The position numbers and the translations under genes were made by a program. This document shows, piece after piece, positions 1 to 9,381 of a DNA stretch of 64,000 nt. Origin of the DNA: UKL13-3 sp040387195 (GTDB lineage: Bacteria; Bacteroidota; Bacteroidia; UKL13-3); the NCBI GenBank assembly GCA_040387195.1, contig JAZKEF010000012.1:62001-126000 (forward strand), given 5' to 3'. The notes under the pieces are model-generated. The model was given only the letters and a program-made list of their open reading frames with translations. It did not search any database and had not been told where the DNA came from. The number at the start of each line of letters is the position of its first letter. The stretch's first letter is position 1.

Positions 1-2
1 CT

Positions 3-326
3 TTCATTACCATATATGACAAATCCTATATTGATCAGTTATTGGGCTGGAAACAATACTGCACTGATTCTGTATCCGGGGACACTTCGCTTACCGTGGT
101 GCAGCAACCGATAAAACCAAAAGGTAAAAACAGTCCGCTTTTTGTTGAGTTCTGGCAATCGCCCGTTGGGTATAAAGGCTATTTGTTTACCGGTAAAAAA
201 TTAATTGTATATGGTGTGGAAGCTCCCTTCGATATTTATATTTACAGAGACAATAACGAGACGAATGCCCTGATTAACAGCAGCAGCATTCCCCTTATTC
301 CTAAATCCAATTTTCAACCGTTTTGA
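3..326 (+). CDS. Hypothetical protein, C-terminal part (5' end outside window)
   Basis: The reading frame is open from the left edge of the window to a TGA at 324-326, giving 107 visible residues; an internal TTG at 42 is unlikely to be the start because the frame continues upstream without a stop. The visible part is rich in aromatic and polar residues (for example WQSPVGYKGYLFTGKK) with short alternating beta-like segments and no membrane helix. I do not recognise the family. Its stop overlaps the TTG start of dapF by four bases, so the two are probably translationally coupled. Confidence 0.6.
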   Translation, partial: FITIYDKSYIDQLLGWKQYCTDSVSGDTSLTVVQQPIKPKGKNSPLFVEFWQSPVGYKGYLFTGKKLIVYGVEAPFDIYIYRDNNETNALINSSSIPLIPKSNFQPF

Positions 327-1135
327 AGATCCCATTTTACAAATACCAGGGTACAGGCAATGATTTCATCATGATTGATGACCGTATGTTGCAATTTCCC
401 GTTACCGATCAGGCATATGTGGCGCAATTATGCGACCGCAGGTTTGGTATTGGCGCGGATGGCCTTATTCTGCTGCAGCCACATGCCGAGCTTGGTTTTT
501 TTATGAAATATTACAATGCTGATGGCAACGAAAGCAGTATGTGCGGTAACGGAGGCCGGTGCATTGCAGCTTTTTCTGCACAACTGGGTATAGCGCAGGA
601 GGCAACCAAATTTATGGCCATTGATGGTCCGCACGATGCCATCATCGGTGTAGCCGAAAAAAATAACCGTTACATTAAACTCAAAATGAAAGATGTGGAT
701 GCCATTGAAAAGCGTTCATTGAACACTTTTGTGCTGGATACGGGCTCCCCGCATTATGTTCAATTTATCGAAAACAACCTGCTCGAAATGGATATTGTAG
801 CAGAGGCCAAAAAGATTCGTTACAATGATGAATTTGCTGCACGGGGAATAAATGTGAACTTTATTGCTGTTACCGGAGCCACCTCCATTGCCATTCGTAC
901 CTACGAGCGCGGTGTGGAAGACGAAACCCTGAGCTGTGGAACAGGGGTTTCCGCTGCTGCCATCAGTTTGTGCCTGTTGAAAAAACTGCCTTCCGGACAT
1001 TACATTATTTCGGTAAAAGTAATGGGTGGCGATTTAAAAGTAAGTTACGATTATGATGAGAACACTCACACTTTCAGCAATATATGGCTTCAGGGGCCGG
1101 CAGCATTTGTTTATGAAGGTTCTCTTGAAGTGTAA
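323..1135 (+). CDS. dapF: Diaminopimelate epimerase
   Basis: Converts LL- to meso-diaminopimelate in the cytoplasm, the penultimate step of the lysine and peptidoglycan precursor route. The 270-residue protein opens with KYQGTGNDFIMID, as the family does. Both catalytic cysteines are present: Cys74 in NESSMCGNGGRC and Cys205 in ETLSCGTG. The start is TTG, overlapping the upstream stop, and places the KYQGTGNDF motif at residues 7-15 as expected. lysA, the next enzyme of the pathway, lies about 4 kb downstream on the same strand with a helicase and a phosphatase between them. Confidence 0.97.
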   Translation: MKIPFYKYQGTGNDFIMIDDRMLQFPVTDQAYVAQLCDRRFGIGADGLILLQPHAELGFFMKYYNADGNESSMCGNGGRCIAAFSAQLGIAQEATKFMAIDGPHDAIIGVAEKNNRYIKLKMKDVDAIEKRSLNTFVLDTGSPHYVQFIENNLLEMDIVAEAKKIRYNDEFAARGINVNFIAVTGATSIAIRTYERGVEDETLSCGTGVSAAAISLCLLKKLPSGHYIISVKVMGGDLKVSYDYDENTHTFSNIWLQGPAAFVYEGSLEV

Positions 1136-1217
1136 ATGAACCTGCTTTTTTCTCCACATTCTCTTTACAATATCGCGTAAAATGCTTTACCTTTACTCCT
1201 TTTAAAGGGGGTCAATT

Positions 1218-4200
1218 TTGCTCGTTGTTAACACGCAACCATTCGATTTAGTATACACGCTGGTAAACCATCATTACCTTGGTTGTGTGCTGGAACCACA
1301 CGTGGTGCAGGTAAACAGTCTGGGTAATTTTACACTCACCCACCAACGGATATTCTCTAAAACAGCCGAATACTTCTCCAAAAAGATTACCGAAGCGGAC
1401 ATGAACCTTATTCAACTGCTGGATGAGGTTGATGATGACTACCTGTTCCGGAAGTATTACGTGGATGGCAAAAAGAAAATCCGCACCGCTGAATTTTTCG
1501 AAAAACACTGTTCGGAAGAGTTGATGAATGAGCAAATCCGCCCATTCATTGAACAACGGATGAACGAGGTGTTGCAGAAATTGCGTGGCCGCACCATCTA
1601 CAAAACAGGAAACGATAACAACCCTACTTCTGTAAAAATTGAGGTTGCCAAGGATAAGGCGACCATTCTCCTTCATTTCCGAAGAGATGCCGAGGGAACG
1701 CGTTACTTTCCAACTATCAAGTATAAAGGCGAGCGTATTGAGTTTATGTACAAAGGTGCGCAGATTATTACCAACACCCCTGCCTGGATGTTGCTAGACA
1801 ACCAGCTTTTCGATTTTGAAAAAGACATCGATGGTAAAAAATTACAGCCTTTCCTCAACAAGCGTTTTATCCAGATTCCAAAGGCTTCGGAAGAAACCTA
1901 TTTCAACAAATTTGTGACCCAGCTTGTCGAAAAATATGATGTATATGCCGAAGGGTTTAACATTATATCCGAAAAAGCCGTTGGCAAAACCCTGCTCAAG
2001 GTTCAACCTTTCTATGAAGAACAAATCAGCCTAAAGCTAACCTTCCAGTATGGTAAGGCATCCTTTGAATATGGTAGTGCGCAAAATATCTCGGCTGTGG
2101 TTGAAAAGAAAAAGGACGACTACGTATTTAAACGTGTAAAACGCGACCGCAAGTGGGAAGATGAGCAAAAAGAAATCATTGAATCACTGGGATTAAAACA
2201 ATTGGGGGGGGCATTTTTCTCCCTCAAAAACAGTTCTCATAAAATCATAACTGAACAACTGATCCCTATTGAAACTACCAATAAGTATGAGTTTCTGGAG
2301 TGGATAGCCGATCACCATGATGCGCTCGAACAACAACATATACTTATTGAGCAGTCGGATGATTTAAATAAATACTTTACCGGCAGCAGGGAAATAAAAC
2401 TTGAGGTAACCGAACAGCGCGACTGGTTTGACATCAAAGCTGTAGTAAAATTTGGCGATTATACCTTTTCCTTTCTTACCTTAAAGGAAAACATCCTGCG
2501 TGGCAAACGGGAATTTATTCTGCCCAACGGACAAATTGCTGTGATTCCGAATGAATGGTTTGGTAATCTTGCAGGCATTCTTGAGTTTTCAACATCTGAC
2601 GAGGAAATCAAGCTCGACAAACACCATATCGGGCTCATTGATGAATTAAACAATCAGGGGGGCAAATATTTACGCCTAAGCGAAAAACTGGTGAAGATGA
2701 AAGCTTATGGTGAACACATCAAATCCATTGAACCACCTAAGGATTTTAAAGGAGAACTACGCCCGTACCAAAAAGCGGGATTCGACTGGTTTTATTTCCT
2801 TAAGGAAAATGGATTTGGAGGTTGCTTGGCCGATGACATGGGATTGGGTAAAACCATTCAAACATTGGCTTTGCTGCAAAAAGAAAAAGAACTATACATC
2901 GCTTCGCGTAAGGGAGAACCAGTAGCGCTACAAATGTCTGCAGCTGTTGAAGAGGTTGGAGAACCACAATTGAGCTTGTTTATGGGCGGCCCGGAAGAAC
3001 CGGCCCCTAAAGAGGAGGCTGCAACTTCACCACAGCATGAGTCGCAAAACCGGGTTCCCGATGAGTTGAGAACAGAAATTAAAACCTCACTTATCGTTGT
3101 ACCGAATTCACTGGTTTACAATTGGTACCATGAGGCCAAAAAATTTACCCCAAACATGAAAGTGCTGGTGTACACAGGTATCAACCGTGAAAAAAATCCT
3201 AACCTTTTTGTGAAGTATGATTTGGTCATCAGTACTTATGGTACGGTTCGGGTAGACATTGATATTCTAAAAGATTTTAAATTTAATTACATCATACTGG
3301 ACGAAAGTCAATCCATTAAAAACCCGCAATCTCAATCGGCACGGGCGGTGAAGGTGTTGCGCTCGTCACAAAAATTGGTACTTACGGGTACACCTATTGA
3401 AAACAGTGTACAGGAGTTATGGAGCCAACTAGCATTTATCAATCCTGGGTTGGTGGGCAATTTACAAACCTTCACAGAACGTTTTGTTACACCGATTGAA
3501 AAACAAAATGATGCCGGCAAAATGCAACAACTCAGAGCCATCATTAAACCGTTTGTATTGCGTAGAACCAAAAACCAGGTAGCCCAGGAACTTCCTCCCA
3601 AAGTTGAACAAGTTGTGTATTGCAACATGACTGAAGAACAATCGGAAGCCTATGAAACCGTGAAGTCATATTTTAGAAATGAGATTTTAAAATCCATTCG
3701 CGAAGTGGGATTGGCTAAGTCGCAAATAGCTTTATTGCAAGGTTTAACTAAGCTACGTCAGATTGCCAATCACCCAAAACTCACCAATCCCGATTTTGAA
3801 GGCCAGTCGGGTAAGTTTGATGAAATTATTGCCATGAGCGAAACAGCAAAAGCCGAAGGTCATAAGGTATTGTTGTTCTCGCAGTTTGTGAAACAACTCG
3901 ATATTTACAAAAAACACTTCGATAATAAAGGCTGGAAATATGCTTACCTCGATGGCAGTTTAACCAACGAGCAACGCCAGAAAGCCGTTACCGAATTCCA
4001 GTCCAACGAAGACATAACTTACTTTTTAATTTCACTTAAAGCCGGTGGTTTGGGACTCAACCTCACCACTGCCGATTATGTGTTTATTATAGATCCTTGG
4101 TGGAATCCTGCTGTGGAGCGTCAGGCAGTAGATCGTTCGCACCGGATAGGGCAAACCAAAACGGTGTTTAATTATAAGTTTATCACAAAGGATACCGTGG

Positions 4201-4319
4201 AAGAAAAAATTCTTGCCTTGCAGGAACGCAAAAAGGAACTGGCTGACAATATCATCACCACCGAAGAGAGTTTCATCAAAAGCATTAATGTGGACGAAAT
4301 TTTGGATATCCTCAGTTAA
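1218..4319 (+). CDS. SNF2-family DEAD/DEAH helicase-like ATPase
   Basis: A 1033-residue Swi2/Snf2 ATPase, probably a DNA translocase acting on protein-DNA complexes or RNA polymerase. The first 500 residues are an N-terminal region without zinc-binding SWIM cysteines. The motor follows: Walker A DDMGLGKT at 539-546, DESQ from 695, TGTPIEN from 723, then the C-terminal helicase lobe with KAGGLGLNL and SHRIGQ near 970. Between Walker A and motif Ia there is a Glu/Ala/Pro-rich, probably disordered insert that contains QLSLF at residues 584-588, a match to the sliding-clamp binding consensus. The start codon is TTG. Its stop overlaps the next gene's ATG by one base. Confidence 0.93.
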   Translation: MLVVNTQPFDLVYTLVNHHYLGCVLEPHVVQVNSLGNFTLTHQRIFSKTAEYFSKKITEADMNLIQLLDEVDDDYLFRKYYVDGKKKIRTAEFFEKHCSEELMNEQIRPFIEQRMNEVLQKLRGRTIYKTGNDNNPTSVKIEVAKDKATILLHFRRDAEGTRYFPTIKYKGERIEFMYKGAQIITNTPAWMLLDNQLFDFEKDIDGKKLQPFLNKRFIQIPKASEETYFNKFVTQLVEKYDVYAEGFNIISEKAVGKTLLKVQPFYEEQISLKLTFQYGKASFEYGSAQNISAVVEKKKDDYVFKRVKRDRKWEDEQKEIIESLGLKQLGGAFFSLKNSSHKIITEQLIPIETTNKYEFLEWIADHHDALEQQHILIEQSDDLNKYFTGSREIKLEVTEQRDWFDIKAVVKFGDYTFSFLTLKENILRGKREFILPNGQIAVIPNEWFGNLAGILEFSTSDEEIKLDKHHIGLIDELNNQGGKYLRLSEKLVKMKAYGEHIKSIEPPKDFKGELRPYQKAGFDWFYFLKENGFGGCLADDMGLGKTIQTLALLQKEKELYIASRKGEPVALQMSAAVEEVGEPQLSLFMGGPEEPAPKEEAATSPQHESQNRVPDELRTEIKTSLIVVPNSLVYNWYHEAKKFTPNMKVLVYTGINREKNPNLFVKYDLVISTYGTVRVDIDILKDFKFNYIILDESQSIKNPQSQSARAVKVLRSSQKLVLTGTPIENSVQELWSQLAFINPGLVGNLQTFTERFVTPIEKQNDAGKMQQLRAIIKPFVLRRTKNQVAQELPPKVEQVVYCNMTEEQSEAYETVKSYFRNEILKSIREVGLAKSQIALLQGLTKLRQIANHPKLTNPDFEGQSGKFDEIIAMSETAKAEGHKVLLFSQFVKQLDIYKKHFDNKGWKYAYLDGSLTNEQRQKAVTEFQSNEDITYFLISLKAGGLGLNLTTADYVFIIDPWWNPAVERQAVDRSHRIGQTKTVFNYKFITKDTVEEKILALQERKKELADNIITTEESFIKSINVDEILDILS
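2967..2981 (+). other. QLSLF clamp-binding-like motif inside the SNF2 ATPase
   Basis: Encodes Gln-Leu-Ser-Leu-Phe, residues 584-588 of the helicase-like protein, preceded by EVGEP and followed by MGGPEEPAP. It lies in a low-complexity insert between conserved ATPase motifs. Known family fact: bacterial beta-clamp partners use QL(S/D)LF. That it binds the clamp here is an inference from the match and from its position in a flexible segment. Confidence 0.5.
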
Positions 4320-4981
4320 TGCGCCCAATCGACTCTTTTCTTGATAAAACAAAAGCCGTCATCTTCGATATGGATGGCCTTCTCATCGATTCTGAACCTT
4401 ACTGGAGAATTGCCGAAAAGAAAATATTCGGTGAGCTTGGATTGAAGCTGGACGATAATCTCTTACGCCAGGTTATGGGATTCCGTTTGAATGAAGTAGT
4501 GGTATATTGGTACAATTACCAACCCTGGCCTAACCCTGATTTTGCCCAAACAGAACAGGAGATATTGAATTGTGTAATGGAATTAATTGCAAACGATGCC
4601 GAAGCTTTGCCCGGTGTTTATGAAATTCTTGAGTTCTTCCACAAACAACAAATTCCGATGGCCGTTGCTTCCTCTTCAGCCATGCGCCTTATTGAAGCCG
4701 TGGTCGACAAACTTGGAATCCGGCAGTATTTTCAGCTGTTATGGTCTGCCGAATACGAGCCATATGGGAAACCACATCCCGGAATTTTTATCACAACTGC
4801 ACAAAAATTAGGTATGGAACCCACACAATGTTTGGTGTTCGAGGATTCCGTGAATGGCGTATTGGCTGCTAAAGCCGCGCGAATGTTGTGTATTGCGATA
4901 CCTGAAGAAGCCACATTTGACGATGGACGGTTTGCCATTGCTGATTTAAAGCTTCGGTCACTCGAAAACTTGTTGGGCTAA
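4319..4981 (+). CDS. HAD-superfamily sugar phosphatase, HxpB/YniC-like
   Basis: A 220-residue HAD hydrolase of the beta-phosphoglucomutase-like subfamily. Motif I is FDMDGLLIDSEP with the nucleophile Asp and general acid Asp, motif II is in VASSSAM, motif III Lys is in YGKPHP, and the last acidic motif is VFEDSVNG. The whole sequence follows the pattern of E. coli YniC/HxpB (hexitol and 2-deoxyglucose phosphatase), including the QPWP segment and SKAARM-like end, so a sugar or hexitol phosphate is the likely substrate. The ATG overlaps the helicase stop by one base, which suggests co-translation although no functional link is obvious. Confidence 0.9.
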   Translation: MRPIDSFLDKTKAVIFDMDGLLIDSEPYWRIAEKKIFGELGLKLDDNLLRQVMGFRLNEVVVYWYNYQPWPNPDFAQTEQEILNCVMELIANDAEALPGVYEILEFFHKQQIPMAVASSSAMRLIEAVVDKLGIRQYFQLLWSAEYEPYGKPHPGIFITTAQKLGMEPTQCLVFEDSVNGVLAAKAARMLCIAIPEEATFDDGRFAIADLKLRSLENLLG

Positions 4982-5153
4982 AACTCAATACAACCAATAC
5001 CTACACCGGTTCGATTCTTTTTGTAGTATTATAACCACAGTGTGTCAAAATTGATCCAAAACGGTTATTCTCTCCTTCTTTACATCCCTATTTTCCCAAT
5101 TTCTTGCCTATCTTGCAGCCTCATTTTTAAAAAACAATTTATATAAAACAAAC

Positions 5154-6410
5154 ATGGAGTTGGTAAACAACAATTATTATGCAGGCAATGTGAAGCTGCT
5201 AGATGTAGCCGAAGAATTCGGAACACCCGTTTATGTGTATGACGCAAACAAGATTGTAGAAAAATTTAACAAGCTTAAAAATGCATTTAAACCTGTAAAC
5301 GTGAAGCTGAAGTATGCATGTAAAGCGTTGAATAATACCAATATCTTGAAACTCCTTAAAAACGAAGGTTCTGGGTTGGATACGGTTTCCATCAATGAGG
5401 TACACCTGGGTTTACGCGCAGGTTACAATCCTGACGAAATCATTTTTACGCCCAACTGTGTCGGCTTTGATGAGATCAAACAAGCCGTTGCATTAGGAGT
5501 CCATATTAATATTGACAATATCAGTATCCTGGAACAATTCGGACATGAGTATGGCAATAAAGTGCCTTGCTGCATCCGCTTGAATCCACACATTATGGCC
5601 GGTGGAAATGCCAAAATTTCTACGGGCCATATCGATTCAAAATTCGGGGTTTCCATTTACCAGTTGCGCCATGTGTTGCGTGTGGTAAAGTCACACAATA
5701 TTAAGGTGAACGGATTGCACATGCACACCGGTTCAGATATTCTGGATGCGGGGGTGTTTTTGCAAGGTGCCGAAATCTTATTTGATGCCGCCAAAGACTT
5801 TCCGGATTTAACCTTTATTGATTTTGGTAGTGGATTTAAAGTGGCATACAAAGAAGGTGATATCACCACTGATGTAGAAGAACTGGGTGCGGCCATTGCC
5901 GAACGCTTTTTAGAATTCACAAAAGAATACGGACGCGATCTCGAATTATGGTTCGAGCCGGGTAAATACATTGTAAGCGAATCCGGGTATTTCCTGGTGA
6001 AAACAAACGTGATTAAACAAACAACGGCAACCGTATTTATTGGTGTGGATTCTGGCCTTAATCATTTAATCCGCCCGATGTTGTATGATTCATACCATAC
6101 CATCATGAATATTTCCAACCCTGAAGGCAAACAACGCATTTACACCGTAGTTGGAAACATTTGCGAAACCGATACGTTTGGCTGGGACCGTAAAATTACC
6201 GAAACCAAAGAAGGTGATATCCTGTGTTTCAGAAATGCAGGTGCATACGGAATTACCATGGCATCCAATTACAACGCACGTTTCCGCCCGGCCGAGGTCC
6301 TAATCTACAACGGCAAAGCGCATCTTATCCGCAAGCGCGAAAATATGGATGATCTGGTAAGAAATGAAGTAGACGTATTATTGACTTCGACTCCGCTTAG
6401 TCAACAATAG
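5154..6410 (+). CDS. lysA: Diaminopimelate decarboxylase
   Basis: PLP enzyme of fold type III that decarboxylates meso-diaminopimelate to lysine. In the 418 residues the PLP lysine is Lys57 in KYACKAL, the substrate and PLP loops are HMHTGSD and DFGSGFKV, and FEPGKY carries the conserved arginine-replacing region of the barrel. The C-terminal beta domain contains NICETDTFGWD with the active-site cysteine contributed across the dimer. The 172 bases upstream hold no gene and would have to contain its promoter; I see only a weak TATCTTGC element there. Confidence 0.97.
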   Translation: MELVNNNYYAGNVKLLDVAEEFGTPVYVYDANKIVEKFNKLKNAFKPVNVKLKYACKALNNTNILKLLKNEGSGLDTVSINEVHLGLRAGYNPDEIIFTPNCVGFDEIKQAVALGVHINIDNISILEQFGHEYGNKVPCCIRLNPHIMAGGNAKISTGHIDSKFGVSIYQLRHVLRVVKSHNIKVNGLHMHTGSDILDAGVFLQGAEILFDAAKDFPDLTFIDFGSGFKVAYKEGDITTDVEELGAAIAERFLEFTKEYGRDLELWFEPGKYIVSESGYFLVKTNVIKQTTATVFIGVDSGLNHLIRPMLYDSYHTIMNISNPEGKQRIYTVVGNICETDTFGWDRKITETKEGDILCFRNAGAYGITMASNYNARFRPAEVLIYNGKAHLIRKRENMDDLVRNEVDVLLTSTPLSQQ

Positions 6411-6466
6411 ATACCCGTAAACTGCCAATTTTCATGAGCTAAACACAATCAAGAAATAAACATTAT

Positions 6467-8527
6467 ATGAGAACCAGTATTGCTGTATTATTCGTTTTAC
6501 TAACATTTTCAGGAATGGCGCAAACCAAAGAAAAACTTACTCCCGAACTCTTGTTCAAGCTTGGACGTGTAAGCAATCCCCAACTTTCACCAGATGGCAA
6601 AACATTAATTTATGAAGTGAAACGATACGACCTTACAACCAATAAGGGTACAAACTTTGTATACAGTATTACCATGCCCAACGGCCAACCCACTCTTTTA
6701 ACTGATGATAAAAATAATGCCTTTGACGTGCAATGGAGACCTGATGGAAAAAGGGTAACCTACTTATCAAACGAAAGTGGGAGTGTGCAGGTTTGGGAAA
6801 TGGATGTTACCGGTGCTAACAAAACGCAAGTTTCAACTATTGAAGGCGATGTGAATGCTTACAAATATTCACCTGCTTTAACCCATATCGCCTATGCTAC
6901 GGATGTTAAAATGGAGCAGAACCCGGCAGAAATTTATCCTGATCTACCTTTCACCAAAAATGCCCGCATCATCGAAGGGTTGTTTTACCGCCACTGGGAC
7001 AACTGGCATGATTATGCTTACAGTCACATGTTTGTTGCTGCTTATGCAAATGGCAAGCTGGCAACTGAAGCAACTGATATCATGAAGGATGAAAAGTATG
7101 ATGCGCCACTGCAACCATTTGGCGGTTCAGAACAATTCAACTGGAGTGCGGATGGTAAAAAACTGGCCTATACATCACGTAAACTGAACGGAACAGCAGA
7201 GGCAGTGAGTACTGATGCAAATATCTACATTTATGATGTAAACAGTAGGTCAACATTCAACATGACAGAAACCAATGCAGGGTATGATGTATGCCCTGCT
7301 TTTAGTCCGGATGGTAAACGAATTGCATGGCACAGCATGAAACGTCCGGGCAATGAGGCCGATAGAAACCGTTTGATGGTGTATTATTTTGACACTAAAA
7401 CAACATCAGAAGTAACAAAGGACTTCGATTACGGAATTGAAAACTTTCAATGGAATGGCAACTCACAATTGTATTTTGTAGTTGAGTACCAGGGCACCAA
7501 AAACATATTTTACAGTACCGAAAAAGCAGGCAAAGCAGGTTTCTTTTTTCCGGAAGTAAAACAACTTACAAGCGGTGATCATGACTATCTTTCTTTCTCG
7601 TTGTTTAGTACCGACAAGAAAAATTTTGTGATGGTTGGAGCGAAACAAAGTATGAGCTTACCAACAGAGCTATTTACCATTTCAGCAAAAGGAATTGATG
7701 CACAACTAACCTTTACCAACAAAGAACTAACCGACAAAATTGAATGGGGCAAAGTTGAAAAGCGCATGATTCCTTCAACTGATGGCAAACAGATTTTAAC
7801 CTGGGTAATTTATCCGCCAAACTTTAACCCCAACAAACAATATCCTACTTTATTGTATTGCCAGGGAGGCCCACAAAGCATGGTAAGTCAATTCTTTTCT
7901 TACCGCTGGAATTTTCAGTTGATGGCCAATAGCGGTTACATCATCGTGGCCCCGAACAGAAGAGGAACTCCAGGTTTCGGACAAGAATGGACCGACAAAA
8001 TTATTGGTGATTACGGAGGACAGGCCATGAAAGATTACCTAAGCGCCATTGATGAAGTATCGAAAGAGAACTTTGTTGCCAAAGACCGAAGAGCGGCAGT
8101 TGGTGCAAGTTTCGGAGGATATTCAGTTTACTGGTTAGCCGGAAACCACCAGGGGCGTTTTAAAACATTCATTGCGCATTGCGGAATGTTTAACATGGAA
8201 AGTTGGTATGGAAGTACCGAAGAAATGTTCTTTGCCAACAACGATAATCAGGGACCTTACTGGCAACAACCACAACCTCGCAATTTCAGCGGATCACCTC
8301 ATAAGTTTGTTCAGAACTGGGACAAACCCATTTTGGTTATCCATAACGAAAAAGACTTCCGCGTTCCGTTATCGCAAGGGATGGAGGCATTTACAGCTGC
8401 ACAGATTAAGGGCATTAAAAGTCGTTTCTTATATTTTCCTGACGAAAACCATTGGGTAACCAAACCACAAAACAGTGTATTGTGGCAGCGTGTATACTTC
8501 GATTGGCTGGATACGTATTTAAAATAA
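6467..8527 (+). CDS. Secreted S9 family peptidase (DPP4/acylaminoacyl-peptidase type)
   Basis: A 686-residue exported serine peptidase. A signal peptide ends at GMAQ (about residue 20). Residues 40-410 form a seven-bladed propeller with TolB/WD40-like blades (SPDGK, RPDGK repeats), and residues 440-686 form the alpha/beta hydrolase domain. The triad is visible: Ser548 in GASFGGY, Asp630 in EKDFRVP and His662 in DENHW. The likely job is removal of dipeptides or oligopeptides in the periplasm as part of protein scavenging. A 15-base perfect palindrome, TACCGG-GAA-CCGGTA at 8541-8555, lies just after the stop but lacks a T-tract. Confidence 0.93.
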   Translation: MRTSIAVLFVLLTFSGMAQTKEKLTPELLFKLGRVSNPQLSPDGKTLIYEVKRYDLTTNKGTNFVYSITMPNGQPTLLTDDKNNAFDVQWRPDGKRVTYLSNESGSVQVWEMDVTGANKTQVSTIEGDVNAYKYSPALTHIAYATDVKMEQNPAEIYPDLPFTKNARIIEGLFYRHWDNWHDYAYSHMFVAAYANGKLATEATDIMKDEKYDAPLQPFGGSEQFNWSADGKKLAYTSRKLNGTAEAVSTDANIYIYDVNSRSTFNMTETNAGYDVCPAFSPDGKRIAWHSMKRPGNEADRNRLMVYYFDTKTTSEVTKDFDYGIENFQWNGNSQLYFVVEYQGTKNIFYSTEKAGKAGFFFPEVKQLTSGDHDYLSFSLFSTDKKNFVMVGAKQSMSLPTELFTISAKGIDAQLTFTNKELTDKIEWGKVEKRMIPSTDGKQILTWVIYPPNFNPNKQYPTLLYCQGGPQSMVSQFFSYRWNFQLMANSGYIIVAPNRRGTPGFGQEWTDKIIGDYGGQAMKDYLSAIDEVSKENFVAKDRRAAVGASFGGYSVYWLAGNHQGRFKTFIAHCGMFNMESWYGSTEEMFFANNDNQGPYWQQPQPRNFSGSPHKFVQNWDKPILVIHNEKDFRVPLSQGMEAFTAAQIKGIKSRFLYFPDENHWVTKPQNSVLWQRVYFDWLDTYLK

Positions 8528-8632
8528 TGTCAGTTCGAGTTACCGGGAACCGGTAGCTTAAACCTAAAAAACAACACAATATTGGCCGGATATTTGAACA
8601 TATTCAGAATCCAGCCAACAAGAAAACCAAAT

Positions 8633-9376
8633 ATGAAAAAGATTTTAGTTTTAGGATGTTTACTCAGTTTAGGTGTGACCTTCTTTTCATGCACCAAAGA
8701 ACAGGTTGATGAGGTACTAAACAATACAACTCCCGGCCTTACAAATGATGAAGTGATTGCCGGCTTGAAGCAAGCCTTGAATGTTGGGACCGATACTTCT
8801 GTTACTGTTTTGAATAAACTGGACGGCTACTTTAAAGACGAAGCCGTAAAAATCCTTTTGCCACCCGAAGCACAGGTGATGTATTCAAACCTTAGCAAGG
8901 TTCCCGGCATCAGCACCCTGATGGACCAAACCATTCTGGCAATGAACCGTGCCGCAGAAGATGCAGCGAGCGAAGCCAAACCCATTTTTGTGAATGCCAT
9001 TACAAGCATTACGATTGCAGATGGATTCACCATTTTGAATGGAACCGACTCGGCAGCAACCACTTATTTACGAGGAAAAACCTACGACTCATTGTATCAT
9101 AAGTTTCAACCCAAAATTGATGTTTCACTCAACAAACCACTGGTAGCAGGAGTTTCGGCCCAAAGTGCTTACAGTAATCTGATTAGCGTTTATAATACAG
9201 CTTCATTGGGAGGTTTATTATTTGCCGAAGTTACTACCAACTCCCTGAGCAGTCACGTTACCAATAAAGGGTTAAATGGTTTGTTCCTTAAAGTGTCCGA
9301 CCAGGAAAAAAAAATCAGAAAAGATCCTTTGGCACAGGTTACAGATTTGCTTAAAAAAGTATTTGGTCCCAAATAG
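8633..9376 (+). CDS. DUF4197 lipoprotein
   Basis: A 247-residue lipoprotein. The chosen ATG gives a classical lipoprotein signal, MKKILVLGC...FFSCTKE, with the lipidated Cys near residue 20; an open frame continues 51 bases upstream to a TTG but would destroy the signal peptide. The mature part has the DUF4197 hallmarks GLKQALNVGTD, GYFKDEAVKILLPPE and ILNGTDSAATTYLR. The family is helical and of unknown function. The TonB-dependent receptor starts five bases after the stop, so the two are probably one transcript. Confidence 0.85.
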   Translation: MKKILVLGCLLSLGVTFFSCTKEQVDEVLNNTTPGLTNDEVIAGLKQALNVGTDTSVTVLNKLDGYFKDEAVKILLPPEAQVMYSNLSKVPGISTLMDQTILAMNRAAEDAASEAKPIFVNAITSITIADGFTILNGTDSAATTYLRGKTYDSLYHKFQPKIDVSLNKPLVAGVSAQSAYSNLISVYNTASLGGLLFAEVTTNSLSSHVTNKGLNGLFLKVSDQEKKIRKDPLAQVTDLLKKVFGPK

Positions 9377-9381
9377 TACAG

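Noticed and set aside
8582..8632. Longer DUF4197 protein from TTG at 8582
   Set aside because: It would bury the lipoprotein signal; ATG 8633 gives a normal lipobox.
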